Below the pieces are notes generated by a model. The model saw only the letters and a program-made list of their open reading frames with translations, made no database searches and was not told the DNA's origin. A program made the translations under genes and the position numbers. From CALZIK01 sp945787635 (GTDB lineage: Bacteria; Acidobacteriota; Thermoanaerobaculia; Multivoradales; JAHEKO01), in contig CAMYNM010000004.1 in assembly GCA_947259725.1 (NCBI GenBank), positions 62,001 to 126,000 of the forward strand: a DNA stretch of 64,000 nt, read 5' to 3'. This document shows, piece after piece, positions 15,637 to 27,773 of the stretch. The stretch's first letter is position 1, and each line of letters opens with the position of its first letter.

Positions 15637-17118
15637 ATGAAATCCGATGTGAACACCCCCTGGTGGCGACGGGATTGGCGCAGCGCGCCTCCAGAGGACC
15701 TGACGCTCTCGCTAATCGTTCCGGTCTACAACGAACGCTTCCTCGCGAGCGTTCTGCTCGAGCGCCTGTTCGCGTTGGAGCTCGCTCACATCTCCCGGCT
15801 GGAGATCATCGTGGTCGATGACGGATCGAGCGATGGCACTCGAGAGATTCTGAAGACCATCGCTAAGGAACGACCCGACCAGATGCGACTCATCTTGCAC
15901 GAGCGCAACCAGGGCAAGGGTGCCGCGATCCGGACCGGGATCGACCAGGCCACCGGGGATCTCATCGTCATTCAGGATGCCGATCTCGAGTACGACCCCC
16001 GCGATCTTTCCAAGCTGCTCGAACCGTTCATCGAAGACGGGGCTGACGTCGTGTACGGCTCCCGCTTTCTGGCGGGCGATCGTCGCCGGGTGCTCTACTT
16101 CCGCCACGAGCTGGGCAACAAGCTGATCACCTTCCTCAGCAACTTGTTCACCGATCTCAACCTGACCGATGTCGAGACCTGCTACAAGATGTTTCGCGCG
16201 CCGCTCTTGAAGTCTCTGCCGATGCGCTCGAACGACTTCGCGATCGAGATCGAGCTCACCGCCAAGATCGCCAAGCGTCGCTGGTCTCTCTACGAGGTTC
16301 CGATCAGCTACCACGGGCGCACCTATCGGGAAGGCAAGAAGATCGGCGCCAAAGACGGCTTCCGCGCGCTCTGGGCGATCGTCAAGTTTTGGCTCGTAGA
16401 CGATCTCTACAAGGAAGACGCCTACGGCGGCAGCATCCTCCACAACCTCGAGCGCGCGCAGCGTTTCAACGGCTGGATGGCGAAAACCCTCGATCCCTGG
16501 GTCGGCAACCGGGTGCTCGAGATCGGGGCCGGCATCGGCAACATCACGAGTTGGCTGATTCCCCGGGACCGTTACGTCGCGAGCGACATCAACGAGCACT
16601 ACCTCCACTACCTCAACAACTATGCCGGCGGGAAGCCCTATCTGGATGTCGCACGGGTGGATCTCGAAGACACCGAGACCATCACGAGCCTCGACGCCCG
16701 CTTCGACACGGTGATCTGCCTGAATGTGCTCGAGCACGTCGGCGACCCTCTGGCGGCGCTGCGCAACATCCACTCCGTGCTCGAGCCGGGAGGCCGTGCG
16801 CTGATCTACGTGCCGGCGGGCCAGTGGCTCTACTCGTCCCTCGACGACGCTCTCGATCACCGCTGCCGCTACAGCAAGCCGATGCTCGAGAGGGAGCTGA
16901 CCTCCTGCGGCTTCGAGGTCGAGAGCATTCGGGGCTTCAACAGCGCGTCGGTGCCCGGCTGGTTCTGGAACGGCAAGATCCTCCGGCGCCGCGGCTTCGG
17001 GCGCGGGCAGCTCAAGCTCTTCGACGTTTTGGTCCCGATCGTTTCGAGGCTCGACCGCTTGATTCCCTGGCGCGGCTTGGGGCTGGTCGCGGTGGCCAGG
17101 AGACCCGACACCGCTTGA
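15637..17118 (+). CDS. Bifunctional GT2 glycosyltransferase / class I methyltransferase fusion
   Basis: A 493-residue protein with a Shine-Dalgarno GAGGGGAAG before ATG. About 22-250 form a dolichol-phosphate-mannose-synthase-like GT2 domain: LIVPVYNERFLA, IIVVDDGSSDGT and QDADLEYDP (the DxD metal site). About 285-420 form an S-adenosylmethionine methyltransferase: VLEIGAGIGNITSWLI, ASDINEHYL, VICLNVLEHVGDP and LEPGGRALIYVPAG. The C-terminus (about 455-493) is basic without clear membrane helices. Such fusions probably act on lipid-linked or surface sugars at the inner face of the cytoplasmic membrane; the acceptor is unknown. It follows the SDR gene closely and likely shares its transcript. 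The gap 17119-17234 shows nothing recognisable. Confidence 0.88.
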   Translation: MKSDVNTPWWRRDWRSAPPEDLTLSLIVPVYNERFLASVLLERLFALELAHISRLEIIVVDDGSSDGTREILKTIAKERPDQMRLILHERNQGKGAAIRTGIDQATGDLIVIQDADLEYDPRDLSKLLEPFIEDGADVVYGSRFLAGDRRRVLYFRHELGNKLITFLSNLFTDLNLTDVETCYKMFRAPLLKSLPMRSNDFAIEIELTAKIAKRRWSLYEVPISYHGRTYREGKKIGAKDGFRALWAIVKFWLVDDLYKEDAYGGSILHNLERAQRFNGWMAKTLDPWVGNRVLEIGAGIGNITSWLIPRDRYVASDINEHYLHYLNNYAGGKPYLDVARVDLEDTETITSLDARFDTVICLNVLEHVGDPLAALRNIHSVLEPGGRALIYVPAGQWLYSSLDDALDHRCRYSKPMLERELTSCGFEVESIRGFNSASVPGWFWNGKILRRRGFGRGQLKLFDVLVPIVSRLDRLIPWRGLGLVAVARRPDTA

Positions 17119-17234
17119 TCGTTTCCTGTTGAGGGGCCGATAGTTGTCCGAGCCAGTCCTCTCAGGTTTGATGAGATCAGTCGCTCCGAGGGCGATGATC
17201 GCAGCAGTCGCCCGCGAGCATCAGGTTGGGTCGG

Positions 17235-17705
17235 CTACCAGGACTTCCAGTCGTCCGGCTCGCCGGTCGATGTCTCGGCTGTCGCCTTGGGCTCGAGCGA
17301 CGGCCCGCTCGATGTGCGGGGCTTTCGTCGAGTCGAGGCGCCGGATCTCGGAACGGCCCTCGATCGCGGAGCCTCTTTGGGTCGGTGTGGGCCGGTCTTG
17401 CGCGCATGCGTGGCTCTTTGCCTCACTTCGCCGCGGCTCACGTCGCTGAGCCAGCTGACTGTCGATTCGACCGTCGCGAAGTCCAAGCTGTAGAAGCGCT
17501 CTCGTCCCGAGCGCTCCTCACTCACCACCCCCCCCTCGCGCAGGATCCGGAGATGTTTGGAGACCGCAGGCCGGCTGATCGAAGGAAAATGCCTGGCGAT
17601 CATGCGAACCGGCAGCGGGCCCGAGGCCAGGAGGCTCACGATCTCCCGCCGAGTTGGATCGGAAAGTGCCCGAAAGGGATCCGTGATGTCTACAGACGCC
17701 GGCAC
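17235..17705 (-). CDS. ArsR-family transcriptional regulator with a low-complexity tail
   Basis: A 156-residue protein. The winged helix fills about residues 5-90: DPFRALSDPTRREIVSLLA, ARHFPSISRPAVSKHLRIL, GGVVSEERSGRERFYSLD. No metal-binding Cys pair is present, so the inducer is unlikely to be arsenite-type. The last 60 residues (THARKTGPHRP onward) are basic and Pro/Ser-rich, probably disordered. GTG 17705 is chosen over the TTG at 17708 because a TATGAT box ends exactly 6 nt before it. A perfect inverted repeat at 17727-17742 overlaps the expected -35 region, suggesting self-repression. Confidence 0.85.
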   Translation of the reverse strand: MPASVDITDPFRALSDPTRREIVSLLASGPLPVRMIARHFPSISRPAVSKHLRILREGGVVSEERSGRERFYSLDFATVESTVSWLSDVSRGEVRQRATHARKTGPHRPKEAPRSRAVPRSGASTRRKPRTSSGPSLEPKATAETSTGEPDDWKSW

Positions 17706-17711
17706 CAAAAC

Positions 17712-17717
17712 ATCATA
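17712..17717 (-). promoter_or_regulatory. TATGAT -10 box, leaderless start at 17705
   Basis: TATGAT on the minus strand ends 6 nt before the GTG at 17705; no Shine-Dalgarno. Confidence 0.5.
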
Positions 17718-17726
17718 GCAGCAACT

Positions 17727-17742
17727 GTAACTATAAAGTTAC
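17727..17742. promoter_or_regulatory. Candidate ArsR operator, GTAACT-ATAA-AGTTAC
   Basis: A perfect 6-bp inverted repeat around a 4-bp AT centre, located over the expected -35 of the arsR promoter and about 75 bp upstream of the divergent lipoprotein promoter. Spacing and position suit a winged-helix dimer. Confidence 0.5.
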
Positions 17743-17812
17743 GGATCTTGCCAACCAGAAATGGTTCCGCCCCTCGGTCAGCAGGCCGGCGCCTAGCCGG
17801 CCCAGTGTTCGA

Positions 17813-17818
17813 TAGCAT
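17813..17818 (+). promoter_or_regulatory. TAGCAT -10 box, leaderless start at 17825
   Basis: TAGCAT ends 6 nt before the ATG at 17825; no Shine-Dalgarno. Confidence 0.45.
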
Positions 17819-17824
17819 CGGCCC

Positions 17825-18835
17825 ATGTTCACCGGTCCGGGCCGAGCCTCCCTGGTTCTCCTGATCCTCGGCCTGGCCGCCGGGGCCTGTACCCCATCGC
17901 CCGCCAACGAGGTGCCCCCGACGATCGCGAAGGGCTCGGTCGCAGATGCCGCGACTTCCGCGCGTGCCCCTTTCGTTCGTGTCATCGGTTCGGTTCAGGA
18001 CGGTGGCTTCCCCCATGCCGCCTGTCGCGGGGTGGCCTGCCGGAAGGCGCGCGAGGAGAGCAAACAGCGGTACATCGCGAGCCTGGCCCTGATCCTGCCC
18101 GCGTCGGGCAAGCTCTATCTCTTCGACGCGACCCCGGACATCCGCGAGCAGCTGGACCTGCTCAACGACGTCCGCGGGAAGCTCCCCGACGGAGTCGACC
18201 GAAGCCCCGTTGATGGCGTCTTCCTGAGTCATGCACACATGGGCCACTATCTCGGACTCGCCTTCTTCGGCTTCGAGGCCGTGCACACCCAAGAGCTGCC
18301 GCTCTACTCGACGCCCCGCATGGCGGCATTCGTTCGCGAGAACGGACCCTGGAGCCAGCTCGTGGGCAAGAGCAACGTCGACGTCCGCGAGGTCGAACCG
18401 GGAGCACGCGTCGAGCTCGAAGACGGAGTCTCGGTTACCCTGGTGCCGTCCCCGCACCGGGAGGAGTATTCGGACACGGTCGGCTTTCTCATCCGCGGTC
18501 CGCACCGAACCGTTCTGTTCGTGCCCGACACGGACGCCTGGCACAGCTGGGCACCGCCGATCGAGGACTGGCTCGAGCGAGCCGACGTCGCGCTTCTCGA
18601 CGGCACGTTCAACTCGGGTGCCGAGCTCCCCAAGCGGTCGGTCGAGGAGATTGGCCACCCGCTGGTGACCGACTCACTAGATCGCTTCGAAGCCCTCATC
18701 GGCGCTGGCCGTGAGATCGCCTTCATTCACATGAACCACTCCAACCCGATCCTGATCGAGGACAGTCCAGAAGCCGAGGCGGTCACCGGCAGAGGGTTTT
18801 CGATCGCCCGCGAGGGCATGGAGTTCGACCTCTGA
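17825..18835 (+). CDS. PqqB-like metallo-beta-lactamase-fold lipoprotein
   Basis: A 336-residue protein. The N-terminus ends in a lipobox (LGLAAGAC, Cys about 21), so it is probably a membrane-anchored lipoprotein. The mature part resembles PqqB-like metallo-beta-lactamase-fold proteins: IGSVQDGGFPHAAC, LFDATPDIREQLDLL, VFLSHAHMGHYLGL, VLFVPDTDAW and FIHMNHSNPIL. The usual HxHxDH metal motif reads HAHMGH, with Gly in the Asp position, so metal content may differ. No other pqq genes are nearby, and PqqB itself is not a lipoprotein, so a PQQ role is not implied. The next MBL gene starts 16 bp downstream. Confidence 0.78.
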   Translation: MFTGPGRASLVLLILGLAAGACTPSPANEVPPTIAKGSVADAATSARAPFVRVIGSVQDGGFPHAACRGVACRKAREESKQRYIASLALILPASGKLYLFDATPDIREQLDLLNDVRGKLPDGVDRSPVDGVFLSHAHMGHYLGLAFFGFEAVHTQELPLYSTPRMAAFVRENGPWSQLVGKSNVDVREVEPGARVELEDGVSVTLVPSPHREEYSDTVGFLIRGPHRTVLFVPDTDAWHSWAPPIEDWLERADVALLDGTFNSGAELPKRSVEEIGHPLVTDSLDRFEALIGAGREIAFIHMNHSNPILIEDSPEAEAVTGRGFSIAREGMEFDL

Positions 18836-18851
18836 GGAGTCCCAAAGCACA

Positions 18852-19574
18852 ATGAGCGATCTCGAGCAGCACCTCTACTTTCGTCAACTTCTCGCTGGGC
18901 GCCAGGTCGCGACGAGTCACCCCGTCGCCGGGCAGATGGCGAACTTCATGTATCTGCTGGGCGACGTCGAGAGCCGGAAGGCGTTCATCGTCGATCCCGC
19001 CTGGGACGTCCAAAGCCTGATCGACGCGGCCCGGACGGACGGCTACGAGATCGCCGGCGCCCTGGTCACCCATTACCACCCGGATCACGTGGGTGGGGAT
19101 CTCTTCGGCCACTCGATCGAGGGTCTGGCTCGCTTGCTCGAGCACCAGGCGGTCCCGGTCTACGTCAACAAGCTCGAGGCACACGGCTTGAAGAAGGTGA
19201 CCGGGCTCTCCGACTCGGACCTGCGCAAGGTCGAGAGCGATGAGACCGTCGCTCTCGGCAAGATCCCGATCCGGTGCCTGCACACACCCGGCCATACGCC
19301 GGGGAGCCAGTGCTTTCTCATCGGCGATCGCCTGGTCGCCGGCGACACCCTCTTCGTGCAGGGTTGCGGCCGGGTGGATCTCCCGGGCGGCGATCCGGAG
19401 CAGATGTACGAGAGCCTGACCCAGAAGCTCGCCAAGCTCCCCTCCGAGACGGTTCTCTACCCCGGTCACCACTACGGCCCGACCGAGACGTCGACAATCG
19501 GAGCCGAGCTCGACAACAACGCCTATCTCAAGATCGAGAGCCTGGAGGACTGGCGGCGGCTGATGGGGGGGTAA
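18852..19574 (+). CDS. Metallo-beta-lactamase-fold hydrolase, glyoxalase II-like
   Basis: A 240-residue soluble protein. Metal ligands are clear: THYHPDHVGGDLFG (HxHxDH), LHTPGHTPGSQCFLI, LVAGDTLFVQGCGRVDLPGG and LYPGHHYGPT. This set matches the glyoxalase II / persulfide dioxygenase group. DLPGGDPEQMYESL is typical of the small bacterial subgroup annotated as hydroxyacylglutathione hydrolase-like. A role in thioester or persulfide hydrolysis is possible; the substrate is not readable. The GAGGAGT before the ATG serves as Shine-Dalgarno, and co-transcription with the upstream lipoprotein is likely. The end at 19574 is followed by 140 bp without a gene before the efflux promoter. Confidence 0.87.
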   Translation: MSDLEQHLYFRQLLAGRQVATSHPVAGQMANFMYLLGDVESRKAFIVDPAWDVQSLIDAARTDGYEIAGALVTHYHPDHVGGDLFGHSIEGLARLLEHQAVPVYVNKLEAHGLKKVTGLSDSDLRKVESDETVALGKIPIRCLHTPGHTPGSQCFLIGDRLVAGDTLFVQGCGRVDLPGGDPEQMYESLTQKLAKLPSETVLYPGHHYGPTETSTIGAELDNNAYLKIESLEDWRRLMGG

Positions 19575-19715
19575 TCGACTCGGTCGACACGGAGTGTTTC
19601 TCCCAGCCTGTCAGCGATGTCCTGAGGTCCACCCGTCAGGGATGTCCTGAGGCTAGGCGCACGAAGTCGATCGCCACAAAGAGAATGCCGGTGGAGCGGT
19701 GCGCAAACGCCCCTC

Positions 19716-19761
19716 TTGACAAGAGAACGCCAGAAATTGAAACATACGTTTGATTCAAACG
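19716..19761 (+). promoter_or_regulatory. Promoter and TetR-type operator of the efflux operon
   Basis: A perfect TTGACA (19716-19721) is followed after 17-19 nt by a weak AT-rich -10 (GAAACA or AACATA). Immediately downstream lies a perfect palindrome CGTTTGA-T-TCAAACG (19747-19761), covering the expected start of transcription. This is the usual place for an autorepressing TetR-family operator. Confidence 0.6.
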
Positions 19762-19787
19762 CACGCTTGAGTCAGGAGAACCCGAAA

Positions 19788-20465
19788 ATGGCCGAACCAC
19801 TGGATACTTCAACCGGGAACACACCCGCGGCGCACGCCGACACCCGCACCAACCTCCTCGACGCCGCCGAGCACCTCTTCGCCCACGAGGGAGTTGATCG
19901 AGCGTCGCTGCGCTCGATCACGCGAGCCGCGGAGGCCAATCTCGCCGCAGTGCACTACCACTTCGGATCCAAGGAGGCACTCGTCCGCGAGGTGCTGGCG
20001 CGCCGGCTCGGGCCCCTCAACGAACGCCGTCTCCGGCTGCTGGACGAGGCCGAGCGCGACGGCGACAACCCGCGCCTCGAGGCGATCGTCGGCGCGTTCG
20101 TCCTCCCGGCTCTCGAGATGGTCCAGCGCGAGCGCGGCGGTCACGCTTTCGCCCGCTTCGTATGCCGTACGTTCTCGGAACCGGATGAGGCGTTCCGCGA
20201 TCTGGTGCTCGACCAGTTCAGGGAGGTGGTAGCTCGCTTTTCGAACGCCTTCGAGCGCGCGCTGCCCGGGCTACCCCGCGAGGAGCTCTTCTGGCGATTC
20301 CACTTCACGGTCGGTTCAATGGTTCACACGGCGGGGCTCGGGTTCCTCGCCTATCAGCTGTCGGACGGTCTTTGCGATCCCGAGGACATCGAGGGCGTTG
20401 GCGAGCGCCTGATCGGGTTTCTGTGTGGTGGGCTGAGAGCCAAGGCGGTCGGCCATGAAGCGTAG
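19788..20465 (+). CDS. TetR-family repressor of the adjacent efflux pump
   Basis: A 225-residue protein starting at ATG 19788, with Shine-Dalgarno AGGAG 9 nt upstream; earlier in-frame starts fall inside the promoter. The N-terminal helix-turn-helix is LLDAAEHLFAHEGVDRASLRSITRAAEANLAAVHYHFGSKEALV (about 20-65), a typical TetR motif ending in YHFGSKEAL. The C-terminal ligand domain has no named subtype I can assign with confidence, though helices such as ERGGHAFARFVCRTFSEPDEAF suggest a group often found beside RND pumps. It heads an operon and overlaps the next gene by 11 nt. The likely role is drug- or metabolite-responsive repression of the pump. Confidence 0.9.
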   Translation: MAEPLDTSTGNTPAAHADTRTNLLDAAEHLFAHEGVDRASLRSITRAAEANLAAVHYHFGSKEALVREVLARRLGPLNERRLRLLDEAERDGDNPRLEAIVGAFVLPALEMVQRERGGHAFARFVCRTFSEPDEAFRDLVLDQFREVVARFSNAFERALPGLPREELFWRFHFTVGSMVHTAGLGFLAYQLSDGLCDPEDIEGVGERLIGFLCGGLRAKAVGHEA

Positions 20466-21993
20466 TCTCCTTGCCACCCTTGGTCTGATGATCGGTGGTT
20501 GTGGGAGTGTGCCGGTCGCCATCGACGCGCCGGCTTCGACCGAGGCCCTGGCGCCGGCCGAGTGGCAGGTCGCCGCGACGTCTCCAACCGACGAGACGAC
20601 CACGACCGAGCCGGCAGCGCCGGTGGACGAAGCCTGGTGGCTCGGCTTCGAGGATCGGCAGCTCAGCCGACTGGTCGAGGTGGTGCTCGCGTCGAACCGC
20701 GACCTTCGCTCCGCTGCGACCCGGCTCGACGCCGCTCTGGCGCAAGCCCGGATCGCCGGAGCCGCCCTCCAACCGCAGGCGAGCCTGGGGCTGAACGCCG
20801 GGCGCGCCCGACAGAACTTCATTGGTCTTCCGATACCCGGCGCCGAAGGCGGCGTCTTGAGCAACACCTCGACCAACATCGGTACGTCGCTCAACGTTTC
20901 CTGGGAAGCCGACCTCTGGGGCCGGTTGCGAGCCGGCCGGAACGCCGCCGAGCTGCGCGCCGAGGCCGCGGCTTTCGACTTGGCGGACGCCGGCCTTTCA
21001 TTGACCGGCCAGACCGCCAAGGCCTGGTTTTCGTTTGTCGAAGCCACCAGCCAGGTTGAGCTCGCCGGCGAGATCCTCGAGAACCGCACCCGGGTACGCG
21101 AGCGGATCGAGCGCCGCTACCTCTCCGGACTTCGGACGGCGCTCGAGCTCCGGCTCGCGATCGCCAACCAGGCCGGTGCCGCCGCCACCCTCGCCGGGCG
21201 CGAGCGGCAGCTGGATCTCACCCGTAGGCAGATCGAGTTTCTCGCGGGCCGCGATCCCGAGGCTCTCGATATCCTCGACCGGGCGGGTGCCGCACCCGCG
21301 CGGCTGCCGCGGTTGCCTCCGGCGCCGGAGGTCGATCGACCCATCGACACTCTTCGCCGCCGGCCCGATCTCGGAGCCTCGGAGCGCCGGCTCGCGGCCG
21401 CCGGGCTCGACGTCGTCGCGGCGCGAAAGCTGCTCTATCCCCAGCTCAACCTGACCGGCTCGACGGGCCGCTCGAGCAACCGGATGGAGGATCTCGTCGA
21501 CAGCGATTTCTCGGTTTGGAGTCTCGCCACCGGCTTGCTGCAGCCGTTGTTTCAGGGCGGCCGCCTGCGTGCCGGAGTCGATCTCGCGCGAGCGAACCAT
21601 CTCGATGTGCTGTCTCGCCACGAGAGCGCGGTCCTGCGCGCTTTGACCGACGTCGAGAGCCAACTCGCGGCCGACGGCTTCCTCGCCGACCAGCACAGGG
21701 CCGTCGAGACCGCGGCAAGCGCTTCCTCCGCAGCTCGCAGAATCGCCCAGGATCGCTACTTCGCCGGACTCACGGACTACATCGCGGTCCTCGCGGCCGA
21801 AGCCAGCGCGACCGAGGCCTCCAGCCAGCTTCTCGACATCGAGCGCCGGCGACTCGACCAAAGAGTCGATCTCTATCTCTCGCTGGGAGGCGGGCTGCCT
21901 CAGACGCAGGTCGCTCGGCGTCCCGCATCCGACAGCACTCAGAACACGGCCGCTCTCGCGGCCATCGCCAGTGAATCCGAGGAACTGCAATGA
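20455..21993 (+). CDS. Outer-membrane efflux factor, OprM/NodT type lipoprotein
   Basis: A 512-residue protein. The signal sequence ends in a lipobox (LMIGGCGS, Cys about 16). Two repeats of the TolC/OprM fold follow: WWLGFEDRQLSRLVEVVLASNRDL, RLDAALAQARIAGAALQPQ, then RRRPDLGASERRLAAAGLDV, AARKLLYPQLNLTGSTG and QPLFQGGRLRAGVDLARAN. It should form the trimeric outer-membrane channel and periplasmic tunnel of the pump encoded downstream. Start overlaps the repressor gene by 11 nt, and its stop overlaps the next start (ATGA). Confidence 0.93.
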   Translation: MKRSLLATLGLMIGGCGSVPVAIDAPASTEALAPAEWQVAATSPTDETTTTEPAAPVDEAWWLGFEDRQLSRLVEVVLASNRDLRSAATRLDAALAQARIAGAALQPQASLGLNAGRARQNFIGLPIPGAEGGVLSNTSTNIGTSLNVSWEADLWGRLRAGRNAAELRAEAAAFDLADAGLSLTGQTAKAWFSFVEATSQVELAGEILENRTRVRERIERRYLSGLRTALELRLAIANQAGAAATLAGRERQLDLTRRQIEFLAGRDPEALDILDRAGAAPARLPRLPPAPEVDRPIDTLRRRPDLGASERRLAAAGLDVVAARKLLYPQLNLTGSTGRSSNRMEDLVDSDFSVWSLATGLLQPLFQGGRLRAGVDLARANHLDVLSRHESAVLRALTDVESQLAADGFLADQHRAVETAASASSAARRIAQDRYFAGLTDYIAVLAAEASATEASSQLLDIERRRLDQRVDLYLSLGGGLPQTQVARRPASDSTQNTAALAAIASESEELQ

Positions 21994-23176
21994 AGAAACG
22001 ATTTCGTGTCTTGCTGCCGATCCTGGTCATCGTCGCTAGCGTCATCGCCGCCGCGATGATCGTCAAAGCGAAGCCCGCTGTTCAGCGGGTGGAGCAGGAG
22101 GTTCAGCCGCCACTGGTCCGCGTGGTTCGGGTTTCCCGAGAGCCGGTCCCTCTCAACGTAACCTCCAGCGGCATCGTGAACCCCGCTACCCGTTCGACTC
22201 TGGTGGCACAGGTCGGAGCCCGAGTCACGAACCTGTCGGCTGAATTCGCGGAGGGCGCTTTCTTTCGCGAGGGGCAGATCCTGATCCGGCTCGATCCTCG
22301 CGACTTCGAGCTCGCGGCCACTCAGGCGGAAGCCCGCGTCGCTCAGGCTGAGGTCCAGCTCGAGCGCGAGCAGGCCGAAGCCGAGATGGCGATCGAGGAG
22401 TGGGGCGAGCTCGGTTCCGGCGAGCCCTCGACACTCACCGTGCGCGAGCCGCAGCTGGCGCAGGCGCGCGCCGAGGTAAAGGCCGCCAAAGCCGCGCACG
22501 CGCAAGCGCGCCTGCAACTCGAGCGCACCGTGATTCGCGCGCCCTTCGCCGGCAGGGTCGAGGAGAAGCTCGTGGACCTTGGGCAGTTCGCGACCCCAGG
22601 CACCCCCCTGGCCCGGATCTACGCGACCGACCGCGCCGAGGTCACCCTCAAGGTCCCGCAGGACGAGCTGGCGTTTCTGGACGTCACCCTGGGCAAGCCG
22701 AACGGATCGCGCCCGCGGGTCGTTCTCAGCGGCAAGATCGGATCTACGGTCGCGACCTGGCCGGCCGCGATCGTCCGCTCCGGCGCTCGAATCGATCCCC
22801 AAACCCGTATGGTCTCCCTGATCGCGGAGGTGGACGACCCGTTCGGCCTCGCCGGCGAGCGGACGGCGCCGCTGCCCATGGGCCTCTACCTGGACGCCGA
22901 GATCGAGGGCCGGACCGCGGAAGACGCGATCGTGCTCCCGCGCGCCGCTCTACGTCCCGATGACCGCATACTCGTGGTCACGGGAGACGATCGGATCGAC
23001 ATTCGCGATATCGACATCTTGAGGGTTGACTCGCAACAGGTCGTCGTGAGCTCGGGGCTCGAGATCGGCGAGCAGGTCTGCATCTCGCCTCTTACCGCCG
23101 TTGTCGACGGTATGCGGGTCCGCGTGCAGGCCCAGGAGCAACCCATTCAGGCGGCCGCGCCCGACGAGGAGCTCTC

Positions 23177-23180
<4 letters not shown>
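21990..23180 (+). CDS. RND efflux periplasmic adaptor (HlyD/AcrA family)
   Basis: A 396-residue protein with an N-terminal membrane anchor (VLLPILVIVASVIAAAMIV). A barrel-sandwich half (LNVTSSGIVNPATRSTLVAQVGARV, then REGQILIRLDPRDFELA), an alpha-hairpin rich in Ala and Glu (about 105-180), the second lipoyl half (RTVIRAPFAGRVEEKLVDLG) and beta-barrel/membrane-proximal domains follow. It links the inner-membrane pump to the outer channel. Translational coupling is expected on both sides through ATGA overlaps. Confidence 0.93.
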
Positions 23181-26362
<3,182 letters not shown>

Positions 26363-26381
26363 GGAAGGAGTAGGATCGCCA

Positions 26382-27773
26382 ATGGAGAGCCAAGGACGAC
26401 GAGCCACTGACGCCCTGAGAGCTGTCGACGGCGTCGTCGATTCCTATCTGCGGCACAGCAACCTGGGCGGTCGGCGAATCGCCAACCTCGCCGCGACGAT
26501 CGCCATCGAGAACTCGGGCGCCAAGTGGGGATCGTTGCTCCTCGACGAGGGCACCGGACTCAATCCGACGATCGCCATCCAGAGCGACCTTTCCGCGGCG
26601 GAAGCCATCCTCGACGACGAGGACCTGCGCCAGGCCGAGGACACAGCAGAGCTCGTGGTTCGCGAGCACAGCCTCGCGGCTCCGATCGTGCTGGACGGCG
26701 CGGTCAAGGGGGTCTTGTATCTCCGCGACTTCCCTCAGCGACCCGGCGAGACCGTGCAGAAGCTCGCCAACAGTGTTGCTTCCCGCATCGCGAGCCTGCT
26801 CAGGAATGCGGAGCTGCTCGAAGCTCTGGACCACAGCAAGGACGATATTCACGCCCTGGCTCGGCTCAGCGAGAGCTTCGCGGCCGGACAGTTGGGTCCG
26901 GCGAACCTCGACGAGACCGCCACCCAGGCGGCTCGTGGATCCAGAAGCCTGGGTGGGGTGATCGGCCTGCTCTCGAAAGCGGGGCGACTCGAAGAATGCC
27001 ATACCGTCGGCATCCCGAGCGACGGACCGATCGCCGAAGCCATACGAATGGTCACCTCTGAGGATCTTTCGGCCATCGAGCGGAGTTTGCCGGGATCCGT
27101 GATCTTCGAGCCGCTGTCGGCGGATGTCCTCCACCGCCGGGCGAAGGGCAAGGCAGGCGGCTTCCTGGCCGTCTTTAGAGACGCGTCCGACCCCTATCGG
27201 CTCTCCGAGGGCTCGTTCATCCAGGCGATCGCCAACCTGCTTTCCGGAGCCCTGGCCCGGCGCGACTATTTTGAAAAGGCCTCGGAAGACCCGCTCACGT
27301 CCACGGGATCCCGCTTCGCGCTCCAGCTCAAACTGGCGGAGGCGGAAGCGCGCAGTCTCAAAACCGGCCTACCCTTCACCATCCTTCTCGCCGATATCGA
27401 TCACTTCAAAGAGATCAACGACGATTACGGCCACCTGGTCGGCGACGAAGTGCTCAAGGACGTCGCCGAGGTGTTGCGTGGCCGCCTGCGTGCGCTGGAC
27501 TCGGTCTCTCGCTACGGCGGCGACGAGTTCGTGGTGCTGTTGCCCGATACCGAAGTCCAACCCGCGCTGCGGCTCGGCCAGGAGCTCTGCGAACTGGTCG
27601 CGGCAAAGAGGTTCGCCTCGTTTGCCGACTCGATCTCCTTGTCGATTGGAGCCGCCGAGTACGGCCCCGGCCACACCGCGGCCGAGACGCTGCGGCGAGC
27701 CGATCTCGCGCTCTACCATTCCAAAGAGCAGGGCCGAAACCGGGTCACCCGCTACGCCCCCCGTTTGGAATGA
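26382..27773 (+). CDS. Diguanylate cyclase with N-terminal GAF-like region
   Basis: A 463-residue protein. The first about 290 residues look like GAF-type sensory modules (ENSGAKWGSLLLDEGTG, then FLAVFRDASDPYRLSEGSFIQ). The GGDEF domain (about 300-460) has ILLADIDHFKEINDDYGHLVGD and the intact signature YGGDEFVVLLPD. RALD, five residues before GGDEF, is a canonical RxxD inhibitory site, so c-di-GMP feedback is expected. There are no membrane helices, so it is cytosolic. AAGGAG and a TAGGAT both precede the ATG. Its stop overlaps thyA (ATGA), coupling c-di-GMP signalling to the thymidylate genes in one transcript, which is unusual. Confidence 0.9.
   Translation: MESQGRRATDALRAVDGVVDSYLRHSNLGGRRIANLAATIAIENSGAKWGSLLLDEGTGLNPTIAIQSDLSAAEAILDDEDLRQAEDTAELVVREHSLAAPIVLDGAVKGVLYLRDFPQRPGETVQKLANSVASRIASLLRNAELLEALDHSKDDIHALARLSESFAAGQLGPANLDETATQAARGSRSLGGVIGLLSKAGRLEECHTVGIPSDGPIAEAIRMVTSEDLSAIERSLPGSVIFEPLSADVLHRRAKGKAGGFLAVFRDASDPYRLSEGSFIQAIANLLSGALARRDYFEKASEDPLTSTGSRFALQLKLAEAEARSLKTGLPFTILLADIDHFKEINDDYGHLVGDEVLKDVAEVLRGRLRALDSVSRYGGDEFVVLLPDTEVQPALRLGQELCELVAAKRFASFADSISLSIGAAEYGPGHTAAETLRRADLALYHSKEQGRNRVTRYAPRLE

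Noticed and set aside
19716..19787. Upstream TTG start giving a 24-residue longer TetR protein
   Set aside because: That TTG is the first base triplet of the TTGACA promoter box; ATG 19788 has a Shine-Dalgarno.
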